NCBI GenBank assembly: GCA_947475005.1
Contig: CANJLI010000021.1
Location: 1 to 35,151 of the forward strand
Source of the DNA: Deltaproteobacteria bacterium
GTDB taxonomy: Bacteria; Bdellovibrionota_B; Oligoflexia; Oligoflexales; Bog-1112
Direction: 5' to 3'
DNA: 35,151 nucleotides
The position numbers and the translations under genes are program-made. The stretch's first letter is position 1. Every line of letters begins with the position of its first letter. Of this stretch, positions 1 through 7,553 are shown in pieces. The notes under the pieces were generated by a model. It saw only the letters and a list, made by a program, of their open reading frames with translations, searched no databases and was not told the origin of the DNA.

Positions 1-3
1 CCC

Positions 4-97
4 ATCCGTCATCCCAAGGCTGCGTAGCAGCCGTATGGGATCTCGATAAAAACACAGGGATCCCATACGGTCCCTTTGGGACCTTGGGATGACGGAT
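4..97. repeat. Nested palindromic intergenic repeat (GTCATCCC family), copy 1
   Basis: The outer arms 4-19 and 82-97 are perfect 16-bp inverted repeats beginning ATCCGTCATCCC. An inner perfect 12-bp pair (CCGTATGGGATC, 31-42 and 59-70) closes a loop around tctcgataaaaacacag. Each side also carries its own small hairpin (GGCTGC-GTA-GCAGCC on the left, a TCCCTTTGGGA-type module on the right), so the element could fold as a cloverleaf on either strand. Related copies lie at 10992-11080, inside the MITEs and in the tandem array at the window end. There is no coding potential. Confidence 0.85.
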
Positions 98-133
98 TTC
101 CAAGGATTTAGGCAAACAGACCCTTAAGGAAGC

Positions 134-219
134 GCCCTGTGGGGACACCCGATGCGAGTGTCCCCGAGCTCCAGGTTCTGCAGATTCGGGGACACTCGCA
201 TCGGGTGTCCCCGCAGGGC
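134..219. repeat. Long hairpin repeat abutting a stop codon, each arm itself palindromic
   Basis: Positions 134-165 pair with 188-219 as 32-bp arms with one G-T wobble (140/213) around a 22-nt loop. Each arm also folds on itself: GGGGACAC (141-148) with GTGTCCCC (158-165), and the same on the other side. The element begins one base beyond the TAA stop of the lipoprotein gene (221-223, minus strand). It could act as a transcript 3' end or stability structure, but no T-tract follows on either strand, so it is not a textbook terminator. Confidence 0.75.
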
Positions 220-220
220 T

Positions 221-1705
221 TTAGTGAGCCCCTACAGCCCTAGAAAAGAAGGTAGCCTCGTACATCTTCCACGTCTCTTTCAACCGCACGTGGGCTTCTT
301 CGAGGCCCTTATACGGCAAGATGATCTCTCCCCCCGCTTGGGCCAGTCGGATCACCGCAAAGTCTTCTGTCTGATTTTGGATCTTGCGAGAAGTGGGCGT
401 TTGGAAGGCCAGGTTCAGATCCTCGAGGGAGTGAATTTTCTTTCCATTTACCTCGCTAACAAGGGATTCTGCGATCTGTTCATACCCGGTAGTAAATGGA
501 TCTGACAAAGTTCTATTCAAAATCACAAATCGATGCTCGTCACTCTTCTTGTTCCGATGGGACCACAGGTAGAGAAACGGAATCGGGCCCGTTGCGCGCC
601 ATGTAGGCCCCCAGGTGCGTAAGTACTCCAACGTAAGCTCTTGAAACACCAATCCCCCAAAGATCAAATGGGGAATCTTCGTAAGGAGATCCTCGCTAAA
701 ATAGGGGATCTTGCGTGCATTGCTGTCAAAGCGCCCCAGTATCACCGTGTGGGTATGTACCTTGCCTCCTTGGTAGACGGAAATGGGTACCGGCTCACCT
801 ACGGAAAAGGACGAGAGTAGGTAGGTATAGGGCAGCGCCCCCCGCAGAGGATGGGGATATTGCCCCCGTCGGTTGATAGGATTGCCTGCGATGGAGAGGA
901 GAAGGTCTCCCGATTTTACTTTGTCCGTAAGCCCACTTTCTTCATCGATCTCGGTGATGCGCACGCCTTCTTGTGCCTCGGGGATTTTGTGATAGGCCCG
1001 GAGGTTGGGGTCTTCGAGACGCTGGGTAGAGAACCCAAAGCTAGGCACACCCGCAGTGGGCTCTTTCAAAAAACGACGAATGAGGGGAAGGGGAATTGCT
1101 TGAATCTCTTGATTGGATTGATTTTCAAAGAGCCCCAGCAGTCGGTTTTCTGCCACAATAGGTGCTGCATAATCTAAGGCATCTTTTGGCCCCTCAAGAA
1201 AATACTGCGGCACCATATAGGCCCCCAATAAGCTCTCCCCCACCTCCACGCGGCGCATCTGCAGCTCCACAGGTGAGAGTGTGGTGAGATCTCGGCTCCA
1301 TTGCATCCCGTAGACCTTAGTCCCCAAGCCAACTGGGTCTCCCAATTCCATTGGACGCAAGCTCTTGTGCGGTGGCTCTGTAAAAGCCAAGAGAGCGAGG
1401 TTGACCTCGGAGTCCCAGTGTACGACCTTGAGCCCCAAGGGGGTTCCTCCTCCGTGTCGCTTGCCTTCGATCTGTACACCCTCTTGCACGGCAGCTGCTG
1501 TGGTGAGGATGCCAAGGTCTTTCTTCGCTCCGTAGGTGACGAGGGTCCCCATAAATTCGGCTTTAAATGGCTTTTTCTTCTGCCATGGTTGATCGCTATC
1601 CCCCGGTTGTTTGGTGACGATGACCTGAATCACAGATTGTTGCAGATCCGGGGGGAAACAGCCCGAGAGAAGCATAAAGAGCGTAAAAAGGAGTGGGTAT
1701 TTCAT
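221..1705 (-). CDS. Lipoprotein pseudoprotease of the trypsin-like/PDZ (Deg) family
   Basis: The 494-residue protein starts with a lipoprotein signal peptide (lipobox LLSGC, Cys16), so it should be lipid-anchored. It aligns along its length with the product of the upstream gene (1702-3207), including the PDZ region (EGVRITEI..., about residues 240-330) and a shared C-terminal block containing VNGKKI. The catalytic positions of the trypsin fold are all changed. His of TNAHVV is Ala71 (LTTAAAV). Asp of DLALL is Asn102 (VNLALL). Ser of GNSGCP is Tyr179 (DYAAP). I infer a non-enzymatic partner, regulator or substrate adaptor. Its ATG overlaps the stop of the active paralogue by 4 bp (ATGA), implying translational coupling. 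Confidence 0.85.
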   Translation of the reverse strand: MKYPLLFTLFMLLSGCFPPDLQQSVIQVIVTKQPGDSDQPWQKKKPFKAEFMGTLVTYGAKKDLGILTTAAAVQEGVQIEGKRHGGGTPLGLKVVHWDSEVNLALLAFTEPPHKSLRPMELGDPVGLGTKVYGMQWSRDLTTLSPVELQMRRVEVGESLLGAYMVPQYFLEGPKDALDYAAPIVAENRLLGLFENQSNQEIQAIPLPLIRRFLKEPTAGVPSFGFSTQRLEDPNLRAYHKIPEAQEGVRITEIDEESGLTDKVKSGDLLLSIAGNPINRRGQYPHPLRGALPYTYLLSSFSVGEPVPISVYQGGKVHTHTVILGRFDSNARKIPYFSEDLLTKIPHLIFGGLVFQELTLEYLRTWGPTWRATGPIPFLYLWSHRNKKSDEHRFVILNRTLSDPFTTGYEQIAESLVSEVNGKKIHSLEDLNLAFQTPTSRKIQNQTEDFAVIRLAQAGGEIILPYKGLEEAHVRLKETWKMYEATFFSRAVGAH

Positions 1706-3207
1706 CGGACTGCTCCTTCGGTTTCAGCTGGAATCCCGTATTGGGTGAAGATCTGGGGGCGTACCTCTAGCTCTTCTTTGCGAGAGAGTAGAAGCGGGGT
1801 CCCTTTGTGCAAGAAGTCGATACGGATCCACGGATCGGTGGTATCTGCCATGGCTTTGACAAATTCGGAGAATCGTTTGATTTTTTTGCCATTCACGGTT
1901 TTCACCATAGAGTTCACGTAGGAATTTGCATACTCGTTAATGGGATGAGGAAAGCGCTGTGCCAGCACCACAAAATCTTCGTGGTTTTCAAACTCTGCCT
2001 CTGTGTACGAGTAGAAGAATAGAAATCGCAAGGGCAGAGGTGCGGTCTGGTACCACTGGGGCCCAAAGGTTTGTAAGTAGTTGGCAGTCATGGGAGTGAA
2101 GAGAAGGCCCCCTCGCACGAGGTAAGGAGGGGCTTTGTCGTAGCGATGGCTCGCATCAAAGTGGGGTAAGGTGGCAGTTACGGGTACAGAAATCGTCTGG
2201 CGTTTTTGATCCCGTAACACATCGAAGGTAGCGATGTCTCCAGAGACGAGGAGATCGTAGTGCACTTGAAAATCCACCCGTTCTCCGTAGAAGAGGATCT
2301 TGCCATCGCTTCCAATGGGCTGCCCTTGAGTCGAGAGGAGGATGTCTCCCTTCTTCAAATATTTCGCACCGGATCCCCAAGGCACTACATGGGCCACACG
2401 CACACCCTCGGAAGGGGGCACACCGTAGAAGCGAGCTGTGGCTTCGTGATTGAGTTGAGAGGGCTGCATAAACACACCGAGGATGGGATGATCCTCGTAG
2501 GGGCCTTTTTCTGTCACCCGTAAGAAGCGATCAAGGACAAGGGCAGGGATTCCATAGCCTGTGTTTTCAGCTCCCGTATGAGCTTGAAAGGCCATGGCCA
2601 TGACGATGATGCGATTGCCTTGGACTTGAAAAATGGGACACCCACTGTTGCCCGGGTTGATGGCAGAGCTTACTTGGATGGTGAGGTGCTCATGGACACC
2701 GGAGTGCACATAGCGACGCATCTCCATCCGTGCCACCGTCCCCGTGGTGATGGAAAGCTGCTCGCCTCCGATGGGATAGCCCACCACCACCACGGGGGAT
2801 TGGAGCTCCGGCATCTTCCCCAAGGTGAGGGCCAGGGTTTGATTTTCAGGCCACGGCTCCTCGATGGTGAGGAGCGCTAGGTCGCAATCATGGGCGATGG
2901 CCTTCACTGAGGCCAGGCGCGGACGGCTGTCTCCGTCTTGCTGGACCATGAGGAAGCGTGTATCTGCCACCACGTGGGCATTGGTAAGGATTCGGTTTTT
3001 TCCTACATAAAATCCAGAGCCTACGCTCATATCCGTTTTTTCTTGCAGCCAAGGGCGCAAAGGATCGATGGGGGCTTTCGAGGCGATGATTTTGAATATA
3101 GATTTTCTAACATTTTGTAAAATCTCATGATTTTGCACATTTTTAGCCTGGATGGCCCCAGAGAAGAAAGTGAGGGCGATGAGGAAGAGGTGTCGAGTCA
3201 GTGCCAC
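1702..3207 (-). CDS. Secreted trypsin-like serine protease with PDZ domain (Deg/HtrA family)
   Basis: The 501-residue protein has a Sec signal peptide (residues 1-21, ending AIQA) and is probably periplasmic. The chymotrypsin-fold triad is intact: His78 in TNAHVV, Asp109 in CDLALL, Ser188 in NPGNSGCP. A PDZ domain follows at about 260-335 (EGVRVAHV...KKGDILLS), then a second PDZ-like half around VNGKKIKRF, a layout resembling two-PDZ Deg proteases. The start is GTG at 3207, preceded by GGAGG. The family degrades or refolds damaged envelope proteins. It is co-transcribed with the catalytically dead paralogue downstream. I do not assign degP, because only the motifs are clear. Confidence 0.9.
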   Translation of the reverse strand: MALTRHLFLIALTFFSGAIQAKNVQNHEILQNVRKSIFKIIASKAPIDPLRPWLQEKTDMSVGSGFYVGKNRILTNAHVVADTRFLMVQQDGDSRPRLASVKAIAHDCDLALLTIEEPWPENQTLALTLGKMPELQSPVVVVGYPIGGEQLSITTGTVARMEMRRYVHSGVHEHLTIQVSSAINPGNSGCPIFQVQGNRIIVMAMAFQAHTGAENTGYGIPALVLDRFLRVTEKGPYEDHPILGVFMQPSQLNHEATARFYGVPPSEGVRVAHVVPWGSGAKYLKKGDILLSTQGQPIGSDGKILFYGERVDFQVHYDLLVSGDIATFDVLRDQKRQTISVPVTATLPHFDASHRYDKAPPYLVRGGLLFTPMTANYLQTFGPQWYQTAPLPLRFLFFYSYTEAEFENHEDFVVLAQRFPHPINEYANSYVNSMVKTVNGKKIKRFSEFVKAMADTTDPWIRIDFLHKGTPLLLSRKEELEVRPQIFTQYGIPAETEGAVR

Positions 3208-3255
3208 AGGAGATCCTCCGGTTTTAGGTGTAAAAGAAGCAAAAGAAGACGTTTT

Positions 3256-3285
3256 TTGTTTTATTTACAGCTTTTTTTGTATAAA
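3256..3285 (+). promoter_or_regulatory. Candidate sigma-70 promoter for rpmG
   Basis: TTGTTT (3256-3261), an 18-bp T-rich spacer and TATAAA (3280-3285) lie 70 bp upstream of the L33 start. The match is moderate; a TTTACA within the spacer is too close to the -10 to serve as the -35. Confidence 0.4.
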
Positions 3286-3354
3286 GTACCGGATCTGTTT
3301 TTCATATTGCAATCGAGTCGGTGGCCTCCAGCGACAAAATAAGGAATCGATACA

Positions 3355-3522
3355 ATGGCAAAGTCAAATCGCCGTGAAAAAGTAAAGCTTGTTTCCACAG
3401 CTGGCACTGGGTTTTACTACACCCTCAACAAGCTAAAAGGCAAAGACAAACTTCTTTTGAAGAAGTATGATCCTCGCGTTCGTAAGCACGTTGAGTTCAA
3501 AGAAGCCAAATTGACCAAGTAG
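3355..3522 (+). CDS. rpmG: Large ribosomal subunit protein bL33, cysteine-free type
   Basis: The 55-residue basic protein begins [19 protein letters not shown] and has the L33 core FYYTLNKL followed by [16 protein letters not shown]. It belongs to the 50S subunit. It has none of the four cysteines of zinc-ribbon L33, so it is the C-minus form that works without zinc. An AAGGA site sits 11 nt before the ATG, and a plausible promoter lies upstream. Nothing resembling secE, nusG or tRNA-Trp follows, although these often accompany rpmG. No second copy is visible in the window. Confidence 0.95.
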   Translation: MAKSNRREKVKLVSTAGTGFYYTLNKLKGKDKLLLKKYDPRVRKHVEFKEAKLTK

Positions 3523-3605
3523 CCTCGCGCGTTGCGTGAGTAGACGGTTCCCGACAAGTAGAGATGATGGCGTAGAAATCCGGCTGTGTTCCAGTTGAGG
3601 TGTGT

Positions 3606-4481
3606 ATGCGAATTTCAGTTACTGCGGTGGAAGGGAATCGTCAACGGCTCGACGGGGGTGCCATGTTTGGCAATGCCCCCAAGGCCCTCTGGCAACGGTG
3701 GCTACTCCCCGACGATGCCAACCGCATCGAGCTCGCCTGTCGGTGTTTGCTCATCGAGATGGATGGCTACAAGGTTCTCTGTGAAACGGGAATCGGTGCT
3801 TTCTTTCCTCCCAAATTGGCCGAGCGCTACGGGATTCAAACTCCAGATCGACATCTTCTCCTCGAAAATCTTGAAAAACTTGGCGTAAAAGAGACCGACA
3901 TCGATATGGTGATCTTGTCTCATTTGCATTTTGACCATGCGGGTGGATTGTTATCCCCTCATGGAGAAATGCCTCCACGCTTATTGTTTCCCAAGGCTAC
4001 GTATGTAGTAGGTGCCGAAGCTTTTGCGAGAAGTGTACAGCCCCACGTGCGAGACCGAGCCTCTTTCATTCCGGAATTACCGCAGATGCTACTGGATTCC
4101 AATCGGTTGGTGCAGATTGCAGATGAACACGACACCCTCCCCGGGCCGCTTGGGCCTCACATTCGGTTCATCTTCACTCACGGCCACACCCCTGGGCATA
4201 TGCACACCTTGGTGAAGGGAGACACCCACCAGGTCTTTTTCTGTGGGGATTTAATCCCCGGAGTGAACTGGCTCCACCTGCCCATCACCATGGGGTATGA
4301 TCGCTTTCCTGAAAAGTTGATCGAAGAAAAAGAAAAGGTGCATGTCGCCGCCTGTGCAGAAAACTGGTTCCTCTTTTATACCCATGATCCTGAAATCTCC
4401 ATGTCCCGATGTCAACGAGGCGAAGCCAATCGCGTCGAAGCCATAGCAGCACAGAAACAAGTTGTGAACTGGTTGTTGTAA
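3606..4481 (+). CDS. Metallo-beta-lactamase-fold hydrolase
   Basis: The 291-residue cytoplasmic protein has the HxHxDH metal motif SHLHFDHAGG (His106, His108, Asp110, His111), a second His in THGHTPGHMH (His198), the bridging Asp in FFCGDLI (Asp215) and a late His in YTHDPE. A binuclear zinc or iron hydrolase site is therefore complete. Length and pattern resemble the lactonase-like branch (AHL lactonases and relatives), but the substrate cannot be read from motifs. The ATG at 3606 is preferred over a GTG at 3600, because GAGG (3597-3600) sits 5 nt upstream of it and overlaps the GTG. It follows rpmG by 83 bp and may share its transcript. Confidence 0.85.
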   Translation: MRISVTAVEGNRQRLDGGAMFGNAPKALWQRWLLPDDANRIELACRCLLIEMDGYKVLCETGIGAFFPPKLAERYGIQTPDRHLLLENLEKLGVKETDIDMVILSHLHFDHAGGLLSPHGEMPPRLLFPKATYVVGAEAFARSVQPHVRDRASFIPELPQMLLDSNRLVQIADEHDTLPGPLGPHIRFIFTHGHTPGHMHTLVKGDTHQVFFCGDLIPGVNWLHLPITMGYDRFPEKLIEEKEKVHVAACAENWFLFYTHDPEISMSRCQRGEANRVEAIAAQKQVVNWLL

Positions 4482-4503
4482 CTGTCTACAAGAGGTGAAT
4501 GTG

Positions 4504-5148
4504 ATGAAAAAGACCGTATTGCCAGCGATCGTGTTGGGCTCTTTTTTAACCAGTACGAGTGCGGCAGGGGGATGGGGGCTCTGTAGCCATAAGAGTCAAT
4601 TGGAATCTACGGATCATGGGTCTATGCAGCAAAAACCCAAGGAGAAAAAGAAGTCCTGGAGTCTTTTTGCTTCTTGTACCGCCAAGAAAAAAACGAAGCC
4701 ACCGAGAGCCTCTACCGCCCTTGTGCGAGCGTCCACAGGTGCACAAGCCGCAGCAGCAGGAACAGGAACAGCGGTTCTTGCCATTCCAGCACCACCAGCT
4801 GAAACTCCAAGCATAACCAGGCATCGACGACCTGCATCCTTGGTCCTTGCAGCGGGAGACATAGCATCACCGATCCCAACGCCAGCTCCGCCCACTACGA
4901 GGGAGTGCCCATCCGGACAAGAACTTGAAGCCCGCATTGACGCTGCTATTGAAGAGGAAGGAGAAGAAGAGAGGGAGTTCGCCTCCCCGCCTGTGGGGCC
5001 TGTCCCAGCAGAAGAGCTGCAGCTACAAGCGCAGCAGCTACAAGCAGCCCTTCAAGCCCTGCTTAGCGATCCGATTTGCCAAACAGGGCCTGCGCAACCG
5101 GAACAGCCGACTGTGCAGCTGCAGCGGGTGGTGGGAGAAGACTTTTAG
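4504..5148 (+). CDS. Exported Ala/Pro-rich low-complexity protein, unknown function
   Basis: The 214-residue protein begins with a signal peptide (MKKTVLPAIVLGSFLTSTSA). A Lys-rich stretch, an Ala/Pro/Thr-rich linker, an acidic patch (EEEGEEERE) and a Gln/Leu-rich amphipathic helix (LQLQAQQLQAALQAL) follow. Four cysteines are spread through the mature part. I recognise no domain. The composition suggests a periplasmic or surface linker protein. The ATG at 4504 has AGAGG 8 nt upstream; an in-frame GTG at 4495 lies inside that site and is less likely. The stop codon interlocks with that of the convergent subtilisin gene (4-bp overlap). Confidence 0.65.
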   Translation: MKKTVLPAIVLGSFLTSTSAAGGWGLCSHKSQLESTDHGSMQQKPKEKKKSWSLFASCTAKKKTKPPRASTALVRASTGAQAAAAGTGTAVLAIPAPPAETPSITRHRRPASLVLAAGDIASPIPTPAPPTTRECPSGQELEARIDAAIEEEGEEEREFASPPVGPVPAEELQLQAQQLQAALQALLSDPICQTGPAQPEQPTVQLQRVVGEDF

Positions 5149-6752
5149 CCCCCGGACTGGCACCATGGGAGCTGGGGTTGAATTGTACACATCAACGCAC
5201 ACATCGCAGGATCTTCCAGTGGGCATTTGCCTGCTGGGGCCTCGGTTTTTTGTCCTACGTGGATAGCCCGTGAGTTCATATGGGTACCCTCTGCATCCGT
5301 TACTGTAAGGGTAACTTCTCCTTCTTGCTTCGCTTCCAAAACCCCGGTGGTTGGGTTGATGCTTGCAATCTCTTCATGTGAACTTGTGAAACTGTAGGGA
5401 GCTTTTCCTCCGATGGCCCGAAATGTCAGAGTTGCCTTCGGGGCAAGGGTCGCAGCGTTTGGAACCACGGTAAGGGTGTGGTTCACCACTTGTTGTACAG
5501 CGTGGAAAATGTTGACTCGGCACTTGCATGCAGTTTCGATGTTTACGTTATCACCAGAGGCTTGGAGGATTGCCTTGTAGTCTTCTGCTTGCAAACTAGC
5601 TCGTTGGTCGTTGGCTTGGCTCTTGAGGAGTGCCACCATGCCGGCTACGAGAGGGGTTGCCATGGAGGTCCCTGATAGATTGCCGTACTTGTTGCCTGGA
5701 AGGGTAGAGAAAATGTCAGCCCCTGGAGAAGCCAAGTCTACAGTCGCAGTACCGTAGTTAGACCATGTAGGTTTTTGGTCTTCGTTGTTAGAAGCCGCTA
5801 CGCTGATCACGTTCTTAAACCCTGCGTTGGCAGGATATACTTCTCTTGTATCGTTGGATTGACCATCGTTTGCAGCTGCCGCTACGAAGATGATGTTTTT
5901 TTGCCCCGCACGCTCAATGGCTTCCAAGATTGGCTTTACTTGTGCACGTGGGACAGCCGCTCCCCAGCTTGCACTGATTACGTCAGCACCGTTGGTGGTG
6001 GCATAGTCGATGGCAAGAGCTGCGGTATACAAATCCCCAGAGCCATCAGCACCGAGAAATCGGATCGGCATAATGCTTACGTTTGGTGCAATGCCACTGA
6101 TGCCGACATCGTTATCCCCTTGGGCTCCGATAATGCCTGCACAGTGGGTACCGTGTCCTGGATTTTTGGCAGAGGTTTCATCCATAGGGTTGTTGTTTTT
6201 CTTAAAGAAGTCCCATCCGCGGATATCATCGATGAACCCGTTGTGGTCGTCATCGATGCCGTTGTCTGCAATTTCTTTTTCATTTGCCCAAATGCGGTTT
6301 TTCAAGTCTTCATGGGTGTAGTCCACGCCGGTGTCGATAACGGCAACCACCGTCTTACGACCCCCACGTTGGATTTGCCATGCAGACTCAGCTTGTACTT
6401 TCAAAAGAGACCATTGCTTGCTGCGTTGAGGATCTCCGGCCAAGTCTTCGAAGGCATACATTTTGATGTTGGCTACGATGTACTCGATGTCAGATCTGGT
6501 TTGAAGTGCTTTGACAAGTTGGTCAGCTTGCTTAGAAGCGGTGCTTTCTACTTTAATAAGAGCCAAGTGGCCGGTGTCGTGGGTGCTCAAGACAGAGACA
6601 CCGCTCATGTGTTTAAAGGTGGGAACGGATTTGTTGTATTGGGACTCCTTAAATTTTACAATCCATTCCGCTGCAAATCCAAGATTCGAAGAAAGAAGCA
6701 GCGCCAGCGGGACCCATTTCGAAAGACGAGGTGCACAAAATCGGAAGGCCAT
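5145..6752 (-). CDS. Secreted subtilisin-like serine protease (S8) with I9 propeptide and C-terminal Ig-like domain
   Basis: The 535-residue protein has a signal peptide (about residues 1-29), an inhibitor-I9-type propeptide (about 30-100, EWIVKFKE...) and an S8 catalytic domain. The triad is complete: Asp140 (VIDTGVD), His200 (GHGTHCAG) and Ser363 (SGTSMATP), with oxyanion Asn295. A Big2-like Ig domain (about 425-505, IASINPTTGVLEAKQEGEVTLTV) and a short Cys-containing tail follow. The start is ATG at 6752 with GGAG 5 nt upstream; a GTG at 6758 is the alternative. It is probably auto-processed after export and acts outside the cytoplasm. Its stop overlaps that of the convergent upstream-lying gene. 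Confidence 0.93.
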   Translation of the reverse strand: MAFRFCAPRLSKWVPLALLLSSNLGFAAEWIVKFKESQYNKSVPTFKHMSGVSVLSTHDTGHLALIKVESTASKQADQLVKALQTRSDIEYIVANIKMYAFEDLAGDPQRSKQWSLLKVQAESAWQIQRGGRKTVVAVIDTGVDYTHEDLKNRIWANEKEIADNGIDDDHNGFIDDIRGWDFFKKNNNPMDETSAKNPGHGTHCAGIIGAQGDNDVGISGIAPNVSIMPIRFLGADGSGDLYTAALAIDYATTNGADVISASWGAAVPRAQVKPILEAIERAGQKNIIFVAAAANDGQSNDTREVYPANAGFKNVISVAASNNEDQKPTWSNYGTATVDLASPGADIFSTLPGNKYGNLSGTSMATPLVAGMVALLKSQANDQRASLQAEDYKAILQASGDNVNIETACKCRVNIFHAVQQVVNHTLTVVPNAATLAPKATLTFRAIGGKAPYSFTSSHEEIASINPTTGVLEAKQEGEVTLTVTDAEGTHMNSRAIHVGQKTEAPAGKCPLEDPAMCALMCTIQPQLPWCQSGG

Positions 6753-6953
6753 AGTCACTCCATCGCAGAAGTTATAAGAGGGGAAGGACCCCCTTTCCCG
6801 TAAGATGCCGGGAAGTAAAGACTAGCCATCAAAATTGTGTTCCAGTAGACTCACGCTCCACGCGTCTTCGACTACAGGGTCTCGAATCAGTCGGATTGCT
6901 TACCGTATTTTATCCTGGTTTATGGATGTGGGTAAAGGGGGGGCCATTTTTTT

Positions 6954-7553
6954 ATGCGGCATCTGCACGATCAAAAGGAAGAGACCCGTTCTTGTGGTAA
7001 GATTCAGCCTGTATTTTTATTTGCAATCCCTGTGTTTGTTTTTTTTCTCACTCTCTATTTATCCGTTCCGTATCTCACCCAAGCTTCCACAAGTCCCTTC
7101 GAGAAGTTGATTTTAAGTCTGCATATTTCCTGTGCCACCATGGGGCAACTGCTTGCATTCCTCTCGAGTGGCATTGCGATCTCTTTCTTATGGCAAAACA
7201 AAAGATTAAAACAAAAACGGCTGCATCAGTATCGACGGTTGCCTTCCTTGGAACAGTTGGGGGACTTATTGGGGGCCTCTTTGTGGACAGGATTTGGATT
7301 TTTAACCCTTGCTCTTGGAAGTGGGGGGTTTTTGATTTGGTTTTTTCCCTTGCTGGCTCCTCATCTGCCGCTTAGCAAGATTTTGTGGGCCAGTTTGGTG
7401 TGGGGCTGGTACCTGGTGATTTTGCTTGCAAGGAGACGGTGGTACATACAGACGCTTTTGGTGGCAAGGCTTAGCTTGGTGGGATTTTGCCTGTTGGTGG
7501 TGGTGTTCTTCGGACTGTCGTTTCTCTTCTGGGGGCAGAACCATGTCCTCTAG
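6954..7553 (+). CDS. Short HemX/CcsA-like membrane protein at the head of the haem operon
   Basis: The 199-residue protein has about five hydrophobic segments. The central segment SLHISCATMGQLLAFLSSG, then RLPSLEQLGDLLGASLWTGFGFLTLALGSGG, resembles the C-terminal two thirds of HemX/CcsA-type cytochrome c assembly proteins, which commonly precede hemA. Full-length members are roughly 270 residues, so about 70-90 N-terminal residues seem to be missing. An in-frame TAA at 6933 blocks a longer reading. It is either a genuinely short form or a 5'-eroded gene. A G-run precedes the ATG. It overlaps hemA by 11 bp, which implies coupled translation. Confidence 0.7.
   Translation: MRHLHDQKEETRSCGKIQPVFLFAIPVFVFFLTLYLSVPYLTQASTSPFEKLILSLHISCATMGQLLAFLSSGIAISFLWQNKRLKQKRLHQYRRLPSLEQLGDLLGASLWTGFGFLTLALGSGGFLIWFFPLLAPHLPLSKILWASLVWGWYLVILLARRRWYIQTLLVARLSLVGFCLLVVVFFGLSFLFWGQNHVL

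Noticed and set aside
152-505. Plus-strand open frame near the window start
   Set aside because: It runs through the palindrome and antisense to the lipoprotein gene; no start signal or motif.
3523-3545. Possible terminator after rpmG (ctcgcgcgttgcgtgag)
   Set aside because: The stem is short with one mismatch, and no T-run follows; the next gene may be co-transcribed.
5775-6803. Open frame of 342 codons on the plus strand
   Set aside because: It lies antisense to the subtilisin gene, whose catalytic motifs are intact, and has no family motif.
6835-7110. Open frame on the plus strand before the HemX-like gene
   Set aside because: It overlaps the HemX-like gene in another frame and has no ribosome-binding site. 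The hydrophobic part is the shifted reading of a T-rich stretch.
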